From Anagrus nilaparvatae (taxonomy: Eukaryota; Arthropoda; Insecta; Hymenoptera; Mymaridae), in NCBI GenBank assembly GCA_022575985.1, contig JAKSXM010000040.1:15208001-15272000 (forward strand): a DNA stretch of 64,000 bases, in the 5' to 3' direction. Under the pieces are notes generated by a model. That model was not told where the DNA came from and searched no databases. It saw only the letters and a list, made by a program, of their open reading frames with translations. A program made the translations under genes and the position numbers. Position 1 is the first letter of the stretch; the number at the start of each line of letters is the position of its first letter. Below, piece by piece: positions 37,211 through 50,592 of this stretch.

Positions 37211-38074
37211 TTTATTTTTCTACAAAATAAAATAGAACAAATTAATTATTCTATATAATAAGATCCTAAAATGTTATTAAACTTTATAAAGTTATTAATA
37301 TAAGTTATCTTTAGAAATCTAAAACTATTTTATTTTATGATTTTAAAAAGTAATATGATATATACATGTATAACAAATTATTTAAAAAATGAGCTTATTA
37401 TGGTCAACCCTTAAATGAAAACTGTCAAGGTGGTATTTATGGTCTTAAATAATGAGTTTAATACTTAAATACGCCACAATTTTCACCAATTACTTGTGCT
37501 TCAGAGCACAAGATTTCAGTAAAGAATGGTAATTTTGAAAAATCTGTCTGCGCGATTTAAAAAAGTAATTAAATTGCTGCTTCATTTTGAATAATTAAGT
37601 TAGTTTGCATTGTACTAGGAAGAAGAAATTAAAAAATATATTTTTAATTAAAATTTTTATTAAATTTAATTAATTAACTAACAAGAAGAGATTTATAATA
37701 AACGTTTCCTACAGAAACATATATTTTGATTTTTTATTAAACAAATTAATTTTTTTTAAAATTATTAATTTTTTGTAAATATATTATTTGAAATGGAAAT
37801 TCATTCTCTAAAAAAAATTTTACTTTAATTTTTTTCAATAACAATATTTAAATTTTATACAGAAAAAATATAACTAATACTGTTTCAATTTGAAATTTTT
37901 AATATAATTTAAATTATACTCTAACAAATTAAACTATTTAAATTAAATTATTATTTTAATAAATTATAAACAAAAATCATGTAATAACATAACAACTATA
38001 ACATAATATAAATATAAAACAAATACAACTTATGCAACAATTCATCAATTTTTAGAATTAAATCAATATTGGTA
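37211..38074. other. Intergenic, no gene seen
   Basis: Very AT-rich. An upstream exon for the preceding frame could lie here but none is supported. Confidence 0.35.
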
Positions 38075-39675
38075 TTATTCTTTAATATAATTTTTAATTA
38101 TATCATTATCTTTAAATCTCCCTTTATGCATGAATAAAATTCTTACAGTTTTGTTAGAAAGATTTTTTATTTGTAATTTTTCATTTCCGACAACTTTTAG
38201 GATTTTATATCTTAGATTGTCTTCGGTATTCTCTTGCATTTGCGAGTCTTCATTTAAATGATTAGGATCATCTAATTTTGCTTTTTTTCTGGAAATTTCA
38301 GTTGTTTCACTTGAACCTTTTCTTTTTCCAGATTCCAAAATTTTAATCTGAAACTTTTCAAATTTTTGTTATATCACTATCATTAGGTTAATGTTTAATT
38401 GCAACATTCATACCTCGTTATCGGGTGAATATGGGGGTGTAATTGGCATATCCAATGTCTCCTTTTCACAATTTATCGTAGATTTAACATTCTATTGAAT
38501 AAATTAAAAATTGTTAAATTTGTATTTAAGCCTTACTAAAGTAGTTAACTTACAAATTTACTTGATAATTGAATAATTTCTTTAGCACTATCTGGACCTC
38601 TGATGAAAACTTGTTCAAATGTGAAATTACCAATATCTAGTTTATGTGGGTTATTTGAATTAAGCACTGAAACAACAACAAATTAAATAAAATCTAATTT
38701 AAATTAACAATAAAAGTATTTTTTTTCTTAAAAAAAAAATTCGTATTTGAATTATTTATAAATATAATAAAAGTCATAAATAAACATTTTGGCTAAAAGT
38801 AAAAATTTAATTTTTGTAACTAATTTTATAAATGTGACCAACTTCAGGAAACTTGACCTTTTCCAGGCCAAAAACAAAAATATTTTTCATAATTTCATAA
38901 TAATATAAATACTTTTTAAAAATTTTCACATTTTTCTATAAAAGTTTTTATGAAAAATCAGGAATAAAAAAATTTTAGTTTAAAATTTAGTGTATTTTTG
39001 GCGCTGTTTTGATTTTTGTTGAAAAGTTTACAATACCTAATTTATAACTAAATTATTTTACATAAAAAACAGGTTAATTTTTTTTTTAATTATTATTGAA
39101 GCAATAAAACTAACTTCACTTTTATTTAATATATTTTTATGTTGAATTAAAATCTTGAGTACTTTTAGTCCGAGTCATATATAAATATATTACTTATTAC
39201 TTTTAAAAGAATTTTTTTTTTCTAATTTTTTATTAGAAATTACAAACTAAATAATAATTTAAAATTAAATTTAAACTTTATTGAATTTTAAAAAAAAATT
39301 AACCATTTAATCAAATACGTGTTATTTATTTTCATTACGTTGCAAATTTATTCTTAATGGTATAAAAAGAATTAGTATTATTTTATGTTATAAAAATTTT
39401 ATGAGCGTTTAATCTTTACCTGATTTAATTGCTGCGTACGAATCGCATCTTGTTTTTTCATAATGATAACTTATTCTTATTAAGTGACCATTAAGATTAT
39501 CCGTTTTTGAAACGGTAATATTTCTCGACCAACCATTATCCAAAGGTTTAATAAAAATTGGAGTTTCAACAATCGGTATATTTATTTTATAATTTAATAA
39601 ATCATGGTCGTACAGAAAATATTTCTTATATTTTTTTGGTTTTATGCTTAATATTTTTTTTTCAATTTTTTCCAT
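38075..39675 (-). CDS. MBD-like (methyl-CpG-binding-domain-like) protein
   Basis: Exons 39420-39675, 38554-38666, 38414-38491 and 38075-38347 close to 239 residues. The N-terminal half carries FIKPLDNGWSRNITVSK, then ISYHYEKTRCDSYAAIK, then KLDIGNFTFEQVF across the first splice. This order (GWxR, a YxxxGxxxxS-type strand, then xFxF) is that of the MBD fold. The middle is Pro-rich (DMPITPPYSPDNE) and the C-terminal part holds basic nuclear-localisation-like patches (GKRKG, RKKAK). Conserved methyl-cytosine contacts cannot be judged by eye. It is the second MBD-like candidate here and is divergent from the RecQ gene 1.1 kb away. Confidence 0.6.
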
Positions 39676-40807
39676 TGTAAATTGTTTCTTAGTTTCTAAT
39701 TTTTTTTATTTTATAAAACGAAAACGATATTATAAAATTTTGTTGGTGAAATTAAATAATTTCATAATATTTCTAAGATCTGCAAGCCGCACTATCACCG
39801 AGAATAGCTGTTAAAGTAAAGATACTATAAATTTTAGATATTTTACTTATAATTATCTAAACTAAAGATACTTTTAAGATGATTTCATCTACTTCCGTGT
39901 AACTTACTAATTTATCTTTGTCATCTTTAAATGTATTCATTGATCAATTAATATATTAAACAATAAACAAATAATTCATAAAATAAAAAATTACTGGTAA
40001 TTTTTTTTAATATAATTTTTATGAAGAACACAAAAATGTAATAATTCATATCGTGATAATTTATAATATTGTATATGAAAGATGAAAAATAAATTAAATG
40101 AAAGATAAAAGATAAATATATACAGGAACTAAATTTTATTTAAAATATGCATTTTTATTTATGGATCATCTTTTGTATATGTGGTGTAGCATCAAGATGC
40201 CAAACAAGCGTTACATTCCGAGATCGAATATATGATGCACATTGGTGCATTAATGATTGATATAATTATTTATTATTATCCTACTATTTGTGAAATTTTC
40301 AATGATATATATATAATCTATTTGGAACATATATATTTTTTTTTTAGAACAAGTAATCACGGATTATTTTCTAATTGTATGTCGTAAGTAAATAATTTGT
40401 AGTGGGGTGAACCTTAACGTTAAATTCATATTAAATGAATAGCAATAATCGAAGAAATCGTTTATAGCATATGGATATTTAACAGATTACTTTTTTTAAT
40501 GCTATTTTTGTGATAGTAATTGAAACTATAAATGTAAAATTGTGTTGATATCATTTGCTTGCATAAGAGCGAGATTGAATCTAATTATATCAATTTAAAT
40601 AATATTATGCTGTAAATAGCTTCTTCGTATTGCATTACGTTTACGTCATTGTTTTATGACGTTTTATAGATTTCCGTGAGCATAGTTGCAAAGACAGTAG
40701 CAGTTTTTTTTTCAGACAATTAGGTTTGGTTACCATATAATTAAAATTGAAAGAAGTAGAAAAGTTTAATTAGTCACAATTTATAGGAACCAATTTTTTA
40801 ATTTGAA
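39676..40807. promoter_or_regulatory. Divergent intergenic region (MBD-like gene / RecQ gene) with GATA sites
   Basis: GATA-type sites cluster near the MBD-like start: TTATCTAAAC, AAAGATAC, TTTATCTTTG, CATCTTT (39845-39930), then GAAAGATAAAAGATAAATA (40100-40125). GCATCAAGATGCC and GATGCACATTGGTGCATTA (40188-40250) are palindromic. Nearer the RecQ start, TACGTCATTGTTTTATGACG (about 40644-40663) is a CRE-like inverted pair. Function is inferred from position only. Confidence 0.3.
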
Positions 40808-43800
40808 ATGGATATACCCATTTTCAAATTAAGAAAGGGAAAGATAAAAATTTCTTCTATTCCCCCAAAAGATAGATCTAATGTAGATTCGCGTGAAATA
40901 TCTGGGTCAGCTGATATACCCGCTGTATCATCTGTATTAACGGTGAATAATAATAATTTACAAATAAATGTAGATAATAGTATACCCATTTTTAAATTGA
41001 AAAAAAGAGAAAAAAAAGTTAAACAAGTTTCTGAGAAAAAGGAAGAAAATTCTAAATCAAAATCAAATTTATCTCCTGATTTATCTGCTGCATCATCGTC
41101 CAATTCTGTTAACTATTCAAAGGTATTTTTTGTAATCTCTTATTCCATAATTCATTTATAAAGCAAATGCTTCTAACTAAACAAATAATGTTAGTTATTT
41201 TATGTTATATGTGGAAAGAAATATATTATTTTAATTTAATTCTCTTTATGAATGGAAATGCTTATTTTTAAAATAGAATATTAACATTAATCCACCTAAA
41301 TTCGAATTAAATTTTGTTTTACTCTTTTGCTAAAATATATTAAATAAACCTTATAAGTTCGATTTCTGCTTTTTTTAGAAAAATGATACAATTCTCAATG
41401 AAACGTGTTCGGTAAATGTTGAAGAGATAAATATTCAAAGTAGGTTTTTGAATTCGAACCTACTTAAAGTATATGGATTAAATTCAGGTGTCCAACGAGA
41501 TAAAGTGATTAAATATCTTCAAACTGTACCATCACCATCGCTTATCCCGCATTTCGAACCGCTGGATTCTACAGTGAGTTCCGAAATTGACCCTGTTGGT
41601 TTAGAAGATAAAATATTGAAGGTATGTATTCTTTTTATATATTTAATATAAAAAAATTTATTTGGTTTATTATTTTTCTGTAAGCTATTGGATTCACCAT
41701 TTGGGCTATCCACTTTTCGAGAAAAACAATATGAATGTATATTAGCGACTGCACAAGGTTTTGATTGTATGTTGATTTTATCAACAGGACAAGGCAAGAG
41801 CCTGTGTTACCAGTTGCCTGGACTATTATCGGATTTTGGAGTGACTGTTATAATTAGTCCTTTGCTTAGCCTTATGAGAGACCAGGTTATGAAATTGAAA
41901 GAAAAGGTAATTCAAATTATATACCCACACTCACAAAATTGTATTGGTAAAAATTAGTCTTTTGATTAGTGAAATAATATGAAGTTGTCAAAATGGCGTT
42001 TTATGTTATTTTTTACCAACATGTAATTTATAAACTACACGTAAAGGAAAAAAAATTACTCTTTATTTTAGTAGAATTTATTTTACATATTTTTCTCGCA
42101 AGTGACAAAATTTGATTCATGAAAATTATATAAGTTATAAAATATAAATTATAAAAAAAATTGAAAAAAAAAATAAATTAAATAAAAATTAAAATAAAAA
42201 AATAAAAAAAAAAAATAAAAGTTATACACATGTGAGAAGGTGAAAGTATAATAATATTTTGTAGAAAAACTTACTCAAGAAAAATTACACTAATTATTAT
42301 AAAATGTATTATTTTCAATTTTTCGGATAACTTTACTAAAATTGTTAGTAATATCTTCCAGTTGCAAATGTACATTTTCCTCTACATATTTTCTCAGTGT
42401 ATAAATATTATTATTTTTATTTGGTTATAAAATTTATTACAAATTATGATAAATAGTATTTGCAAATTAATTAAACATTATATTACATGCATTATCATTA
42501 ACACTAAATTAAAAATTTATCATATCAGGGTATACAGGCATTTGCATACAATTCGCAAAGTACAATCGATGAGGAAAAAGAACTCTTTAAAGATATATTC
42601 TCATCAACTCCTAGAACACGTTTTATTTATGTCTCACCCGAGCGGTTCAATAATCAATCAATATTTTATAGAATATTGGTGCATCTAAACAGACGAAATC
42701 TTTTAATCAGGTTCGTGATTGATGAGTGTCATTTAATCACAATATGGGGTCAAGAATTTCAAGTCGATTATCAAGAATTGGGTAATTTTAGAAAAAATTG
42801 GCCAAAGATTCCAATTATGGCTGTAACAGCAACTGCCACTCCGCAACTGGCATCAATTATTCAAATATCATTGGGATTGACTAACGTAAAAACGTAAATT
42901 AAACAATTTTTGTTATTTAAAAAAAAAAATTAAAAATTTTTATCTAGTTTTAGGTCAAATACAAATCGTCCCAATTTAAAATTTACCTTTTTACTGAAAG
43001 ATGAAAAATTTACATTCGATAGTGTTGCTAATTTTGTCGTGAATAAATTTTACGGTCAATGCGGGATAATTTATTGTCATAGCAGACCAGATACTGAAAA
43101 CTGTACAAAAGCTCTGAAAGAAAAAATTAAGACCAATTTTTTTCATGGAGACTGTTCTGTCAAACACAGATTTGCTGCTCAAGATGACTGGATGAAAAAC
43201 GAGGTTTCTTATTTTTTTAAATTATTAATTATTTGATAAATTTTTTTGAATAATTGTTCCTAATTTCATTTTACAGATTAAAATAATGTGCGCAACAGGC
43301 GCTTTTTCTATGGGTATTGATAAAGGTGATGTAAGATTTGTTATTCGAGTATGTATGCCGGATTCTTTAATAACATTTTTACAAGAGTGCGGTCGTGCTG
43401 GCAGAGATGGAAATCTTGCTGACTGCATTATATTTTATGGCGTAGCCGATATCAACTTATTATTAAACCTTGCATACTCTAAACCACGTATTGATGGTAT
43501 AAAGGCAATGAAAGAATTCATTTGGAATAGTGATGTTTGTAGAAGAGAATTGTTATCCAAATATTTTTGTGATGAAAAAATCCAAAAATGTGATGATAGA
43601 TCGAGTTCCTGTGATACTTGTAACATAACAATTTACAAAGTAATTGAAAGAAAAATGATTGATTGTCTAATTGAAGCTAGCAAATTACTTGATATTATCC
43701 GAGAAGGTTCCGTAATGGGTATTTTAATAACACCAAATAAATGTATCAAAATATATAAAGGAATACGTAAAGATTTTGGACCGGAATTTGGTAAGTCAAG

Positions 43801-44130
43801 TAAACTAAAATTCTGATTATTTTGGAGAGGAAAAATTAATTTTTTTTACAGTTAATTTGAAAAATTTTGCTATTGGCCGAAAAAATTATAATTGGAAGAC
43901 GGTAATATGTATATTGGAAAAATTAATTATAGACCAGTATATTACTGAAGATTATGGTAGAATTAGCGGATTAAAAATTTTAACTTTTCATCCAGGAGCT
44001 AATATAGATAAATTCGTTCACAAGGAATCGGTAAAATTTTTTTTATTTTTTTTCTTACAATTGTTTCAATAAAAATATTTTTTTTTTTTAGTATATTGTC
44101 GATGTTACGCCAGCGCAGAACAACTGGTAA
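40808..44130 (+). CDS. RecQ-family DNA helicase (BLM/RECQ1-like)
   Basis: Eight exons (40808-41122, 41379-41621, 41685-41906, 42529-42893, 42954-43203, 43277-43790, 43852-44030, 44092-44130) close to 708 residues. Helicase motifs are [10 protein letters not shown], Walker [35 protein letters not shown] with an aromatic-rich WGQEF loop, [14 protein letters not shown], and [18 protein letters not shown] plus [10 protein letters not shown]. An RQC-type zinc-cysteine module ([15 protein letters not shown]) and winged helix follow. There is no HRDC domain and no long acidic N-terminus, so it is short for BLM. RecQ enzymes unwind D-loops and dissolve joint molecules. The N-terminus repeats IPIFKLRK and IPIFKLKK about 56 residues apart. 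Confidence 0.9.
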
Positions 44131-45169
44131 TAAACTGTTTTAGATGCAATCCAAGTATAATTATTTGATATGCCAAGTATTGATTATATTCTAATCTAGA
44201 TTATACTATTCAAAAAGTTAAATACTAAAAATTTAAAAATTAATTTATAAATACTCATTTTCTTTTAAATCGGAATAATTACGAAGCATACAGTAAATGA
44301 ATAATATAAATAAAATTTATTGGAAAGAAAATAATTAAAAGCAAATCCAATAATCAAGAAATAATATCCAGGGTCCCAATTAATTTAAAAAAAAAAGGAA
44401 TCGAACATACATATTATTAAATAAAGCAGATAATTATGCAAGAAAAATATTATAGTTGCCTATAAAATTATAAAAACATAATTTTAGTCGTGGGTGCAAT
44501 TTAATAAAGTAAATCATTTTTAAAAAATTATATTATAACTCACTCATTATATAAAATATACATGTCTGAGAATAATTTTATAAATGTTAATATTTCCATA
44601 AAATAATTAATAAAATTAATTAATTCATTCTCCCTTTTTATACGATATTAAAATATTCACGGGTCTAAAACTGAGTATCACTTTAAATAAAATATTATTT
44701 AATTAAAATAAATTTGTTAAAATTAATTGAAACGTGCTAGAAAATAATGTACAATTTACAAAAAAAATTCATATGATTATAACTTTTCAATAAAAAATTT
44801 TTTTTAAAATTTACTGATTTTCTACTTCGCATCCTAAATTCCGTATTCAAACTTCGTTTCCTCAATTTCTTGGTCATTTCATTTACTATAACCTAAGTAA
44901 CATAAAATATTTAGCTCCCAAAATATTTTTTTTTGCTACTTTTATATGCATAATAATCATTACTGCTTAATATTTATTTATTAATTATTTTTATTTTATA
45001 ATATTTATATTTATAATTATGCACATAAATTTGTGATAGTTATTTTATGTTGTAAAAGGAATTATTGTTTTTCTTGCCTGGCTAAATTGTAGAGTAATTA
45101 AATAAATTTTTAAAATATCTATAAAAAATATAATATGCATTTTTAATTTTTTATTTAATTAATTAAATT

Positions 45170-45210
<41 letters not shown>

Positions 45211-45301
45211 GTGATCGTTGACTCATCATATTACGAGTCCTAAACTTTGTCAATAGACCAATCTAGCTGATACACAAACGTACACAAATAATATAGTACT
45301 A
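44131..45301. other. Intergenic, ending in a 33-A run
   Basis: No gene seen. A pure A run spans 45174-45206 just before the foldback element and may be a retro-element tail. Confidence 0.5.
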
Positions 45302-46485
45302 ATTTTACGACAGGGTCTGCGAACCAGCATCTCGCGTGAGAGCTGAGAATGAATTTTTCACTCTCAATCGGGGTGAGTGAGTGTTAGTTCGAAATTCTTT
45401 TTTTTTTTAATTGTTCGGGAGTGGAAAATAAAATGAACTTTTGCTTTATCAGGCAGTTTTAAAGTTGAGAAAACCGTTAAATGTATGAAAATTTTCGTTT
45501 TTTGACCACATTATATTTTCCAATTTCCAAGATGGCTGACAAAAATTGTAAAAAAGGATTTTTCTACATTTCCTGGGAGTTTTGAAGATTAAGAATAACG
45601 TTTTTATGGTTAAAACTTTTCATTTTTTCACCCAATTTTTTTTTCCAATTTTTCAAGTTGGCGGGTAAAAATACATAATACTAAAATGAACTTTTTAAAG
45701 CACTTGGGGGTTTTCGAGTTTGAGAAAAATGTTTTTATTGAAAATATTTTCATGTTTTCACACCAACGTATTTTTCGATTTTCGAAGATGGCGGACTAAG
45801 AAACATAAAAATGTAACTTTTGAAACTTTTTTTTTTTTTCATAAAAATGTTTTTCTCAACCTGCAAAACCCTCAAGTTATGTATAATTTTTCTTCTATTA
45901 TGTTTTTTGGTTCACCGTTGGTTAAATCTAAAATTATAACATGGTGAAATAATTAAAATTTTGATCCATAATCAAAATCAAAAAAAAAAAATCGAAATTG
46001 CTGAGAGACTGCAGCCAACAGCGATAAGCCATCTAACAAATCATCATATTGACAATTTGATCAATCTTCAAAACTCCCAGGTAATGTAGAAAGTTCCTTT
46101 TTTATAATTTTTGTCAGCCATCTTGGCAAATTAAAAAATATAATGGAATAAAAGAATGAAAATTTTCATCGATAAAAATGTTTTTCTCAATCTTTAAAGC
46201 CCCTAGTTAATGTAGAAAGTTCTTTTTTTTAATTTTTGTCAGCTGTCTTGGAATATTGGAAAATATAATGTGGTCAAAAAACGAAAATTTTCATACTTTT
46301 AACGGTTTTCTCAACCTTAAAACTGCCTGGTGATGCAAAAAGTTTTTATTATTTTCCACTTCAGAAAAATAAAAAAAAAAATAAAAACTCGAACTAACAC
46401 TCACTCAACCTGATTGAGAGCAAAAAATTCATTCTCAGCTATCACGCGAGATGGTGGCTCGTAGACCCTGTCGTAAATTTACCTA
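45302..46485. mobile_element. Large foldback element (~1.18 kb) with long inverted arms
   Basis: TTACGACAGGGTCT with TCTCGCGTGAGAGCTGAGAA and GTGAGTGAGTGTTAGTTCGA on the left are matched, reverse-complemented, at 46390-46485. Pairing continues inward for at least 300 bp and nearly to the centre. Each arm carries ~125-bp tandem subunits (TTTTCCAATTTCCAAGATGG-type blocks). No coding frame is credible. The tips are related to the CTCGCGTGAG block in repeat A. It separates the RecQ and MCM9 genes. Confidence 0.85.
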
Positions 46486-46581
46486 GACAAGGAAAACTAC
46501 GATTCCTACATAATCAGCTGTTTGTGTAAGAAAACACAAATTCTATATCGGCGTTAAAATCAAACGTGTGTATATGCGTCA

Positions 46582-46781
46582 ACTGGGGTGGAATTTTTGT
46601 TTTTCACTGCGCGCACTAACCTCTATCTTGTTTTCCATTTTCAAGTATTTTGTGATTTTCTGTGATACCGACGTAATGTTATTTAAATGAAGTTGGTATG
46701 ACAGAAAACTATAAAATTCTAAAAAACGGAATGAAAAAATTAGGTTAGTGCGCGTAGTGAAAAACAAAAATTCCACCCCTG
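46582..46781. mobile_element. MITE with ~39-bp terminal inverted repeats
   Basis: TGGGGTGGAATTTTTGTTTT / CACTGCGCGCACTAACCT on the left and its reverse complement (AGGTTAGTGCGCGTAGTG, then AAAAATTCCACCCCT) on the right. The ~200-bp element is non-coding and sits about 210 bp before the MCM9 start. Confidence 0.85.
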
Positions 46782-46993
46782 TAAATTTTTAATGAATTTT
46801 GTGACGATCTTTTGGTTCGGTGACAGTTGACAGAGTATCGTGTAATTTTTAATTTGTTTAGATATGTAAATAAAAACAAATAAGAAAAAAAAATAACCTC
46901 ATTTTCTTAATAGAATATATTAGACTTTGTTTTTGGCAGTAATGTTAATGTGCAGTATTCATAAAATAGTCAATTTGTAAATATTACATTATT

Positions 46994-49948
46994 ATGCCTA
47001 CTGAATTTTTAAATAAATTCCACCAAAAGGAATTGGAAAAAATTTTTGTTGAAACTCGCGTTGAAGATTTTTATCGATTGTATATCAAGTATGTATAAAT
47101 TATAAAATATAAATTAATTTTATTATTTATTTTAATACTCCATGGCAACTGTATTGGTGCATTTATGCCATCAAAATGTTTTATATTTTAACCTCAAGAC
47201 TACTTGCATAGTATTAATGATGATAATTTTTTTTTGGAAATTTTAAAAAGATAATTTTTCAAGATAATATCTTCGATATTCGTGATATTCCATTTATATT
47301 TTCTAATTGTACATGACGTATTTCAAATTTAGATTTAAATTTGATAGATGTATAGAGTGAATTTTAGTTGATAACCATGTTACTCATGTTTATTTCTGTA
47401 AAAATTTTTAAAATTGTCTGGTATAACTTTTTTGTAATTTAATAAGTTTAAATTAGTTTCTTATAATTTAACTAATTCAATAAAATTTTTGATTTGAAGA
47501 ATACAAAGGGAATCAACAATCATCTATATTTAAATTATATATTTTCAAAATTAAAATTTTATTAAATATATAAGAAATTTTGAAATATACCCATTTCTCT
47601 ATATTTTTATAGCTTCATGTCTCTATTTGAGTACTCTGAAACTATCGCAACAGATTTGTTTAAGAAGCCAGTAGTGGTAATTGAAAGTTTTAATAAGGCA
47701 GCTATAGAATGTCAAAAATTAATGAATATAACTATTGAAGGAATCGTTAAAACAAAGGTATTCTTAAGTCTAACTTAATATATTTAAATTTATTTATAAC
47801 ATAAAATCAAAAATTGTGTATATATAATTATTTTTATTTTAGGTTAGAGTTAGTGTAATTGGTTGTCCATTTACAATAGAAAATGCTGGTATTGGGGAAT
47901 TTGTGTCAATAAGCGGATCTGTAGTTGGTGTTAGTGATCCCAATCCAACAATTTTTACAAAGAAAATCAATTGTAACAAATGTAATTACCAGAACATTGT
48001 GGAAGTATGAAGATTATGCTATTTTACCTCTTATTATCCATCGATTATCTTTGATTTTTTTATTTTACTAGTTTTCTTGGGAAACAGGAAAGTTAGCGAC
48101 TTTGAATATATGCGAATCTTGTCATAAAACTTTGCATCAATCAAATGTTGATCAAAAGTCGATCGTTTACATGGATTACCAAGAAATAAAAATAAAAGTA
48201 AAAAGTTATTTTTTAAATATTGTTTTAGTATAATGTTATTACTTTTTCCTTTTTTTAGCCATATCAAATCGATACGGATTCTGACTCAGAAATCATTGAA
48301 ATTGTTACAGCCATATTAACTGAGGATCATGTTGATATGTGCTCACCAGGGGAATTTGTTACAATTACGTAATATATTTTATTTGAAAAAGAGTTGAAAA
48401 AATTTGAAATTGTAATTTTATTTTATTTCCAGTGGCTACCAGATTTATAACATCAAGAAAATCTCGTTTATTGAAAAAAATTTTGCTGAATTAACATTCC
48501 TTGTAAACAGTGTGATTAAAAAAAATAAGATTGAAGAATGCTCAAGTGATGAATTGTTAATAAAAAAATTTGAAGATTTCTGGATTAATCACTCAGAAAG
48601 AAAATTGCACGGTAGAAATATCATTCTAAATAATATTTGTCCAAAGGTAAATATAATTTATATTTTTTGTAAGCATAATTTACTGGTTAAAATCAATTTT
48701 TGTAGATCCATCAATATTGTTGATTAACTAATTATTGTTTCATTTATAGTATAAAGAATTTGCAAATTTATGATTTTTATGAAAATTATGAATAATATTA
48801 AAAATTTTTTTTTAGTTGTTTGGTATGTTAGATTTAAAACTTGGTATCGCATTGTCCATAGTTGGAGGGGTTTCTAAACAAAATTCAAAAAGTAATATAA
48901 GAGGAAACATTCACTTATTAATATGTGGTGATCCAGGTACGGGTAAATCAGAATTATTAAAATCTGCTGGAAAATTAGCTAAACGTTCAATAAATACAAC
49001 AGGAACTGGCACCTCATCTGCTGGATTAACTGCAGCAGCAATAAAAGTTAAAATTCATAATTTTATAATAATTAAAATTTATCTGAAAGTACTAATTCGA
49101 ATTTTGCAGAACAAGAATGGATGGTATCTTGAACCGGGGGCTCTTGTATTGGCCAGTGGTGGAATATGTTGCATAGATGAATTAAACACTTTGCCCAACG
49201 GAGACAGATCTGCTCTGCTAGAAGCAATGGAACAACAAACAATTTCAATAGCCAAAGCTGGAATCGTAAATACAATGATAAGTAAATGTTCCATTATTGC
49301 AGCAATGAATCCATTGGGTGGAACATTTCTTAATGTAAAGAAACCTTCAATTGATCTTGAGAGTACTTTATTATCTAGATTTGATTTAATTTTTCAATTA
49401 AAGGATTACAATGATCCAGAAACTGATGATAAATTAGCTGATTATATGTTAAATAAATGCATGCCAATCAACAAAACGTACGTATTATAATAATTTGACA
49501 AATGCGAACTCAAGATATACATCCTTTGTTAATTTCAGTTATAAAATAGAACAAACAAATAATCTATGGTGTGAATCTCAATTGCGTGATTATTTTGATT
49601 ATGTGAAGACGTTTAAACCGGAATTATCATCTGATGCCATTGAACTCATACAAGCTGTTTATACCAAACATAGAAAAAACGAGAATCGTTGGAAGGACAG
49701 ATCAACAACGAGACTTGCTGATAGTTTGATTAGGTGAATGAAATCGTAACTTATTTTGAAAAATATTTATTATTTTATTTTAAAATAGGTTAAGTGAAGC
49801 TCACGCAAAATTAATGTTTCGTAAAGAAATTATAATTATGGATGCTGTTATGGCAGCTTATCTGATTGATAAAGCTCTTGAATTAAATACAACTCTTAGT
49901 TTAACAATAGAAACTTTTAATCAAAAGTACTATGAATATGTTATGTAA
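46994..49948 (+). CDS. MCM9: MCM9, minichromosome-maintenance-like helicase
   Basis: Ten exons (46994-47088, 47613-47757, 47843-48004, 48072-48197, 48259-48368, 48433-48646, 48816-49046, 49110-49477, 49539-49733, 49789-49948) close to 601 residues. The N-terminal OB/zinc region has CNKC and CESC pairs and DYQEIKIK. The AAA+ core has KFEDFW...GRNIIL, Walker A GDPGTGKSE, Walker B CCIDELN, EAMEQQTISIAKAG and the SRFD arginine finger. DYQEIKI, FEDFW and RLSEAHAKLMFR match MCM9 rather than MCM2-8. It lacks the long disordered C-terminal tail of vertebrate MCM9. MCM9 pairs with MCM8 (encoded at 54888-56834) and HROB (62035-62934) in recombination-associated synthesis. Confidence 0.9.
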
Positions 49949-50592
49949 TTAAAAAATAAAAATTATCAATTTTTTTTTCATTTTTCATACTTAAATTTTT
50001 CCAGGGACCAAACTACTTAATGAATTAAATTTGTTAAAATTTTCTCATTTTTTGTAAAATTATTTTTAAATTTAAAAACAATCATTGGTAAATATTAATA
50101 ATTAATTAATTAATTTATTCTTAATGAATTTATGCTGATGTTTCATTATATAGATTTGTAAGAATATTTTCTCTCCATTTTTGATAGTTTTTATTTATTT
50201 TAATTAAATTAATTTAATATTTCATTAATATTTCAAGAATCATTAAATCATAAAAAGAAGAAATTAAAAAAATATGAAAGGAAAGTAATTAAATTAAGAA
50301 CATTTTTACTTTTGGAAAAACCTACATAATTTTAATAATATATTTATAATTATGAATAATAATAATACTAAACATGCAAATAGTTATATACCATTATTCA
50401 TAATCATAGACACAAATTCTTAATAGTGATAATTACATTCCTCATAAATTATTTTTTTATAAATTTAAAAAATAATAAAAAAACTATAATGGAATAGAAA
50501 AATTTTGTTGTAAAATATAAGGAATATCATTAAAAATTAGTTAACAGAAAATCTATGATTCAAATTTATTTATTGTGATTAGATTCCATTAT
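49949..50592. other. Tail-to-tail spacer
   Basis: AT-rich 3' flanks of the convergent MCM9 and XRCC2-like genes. Nothing else is seen. Confidence 0.45.
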
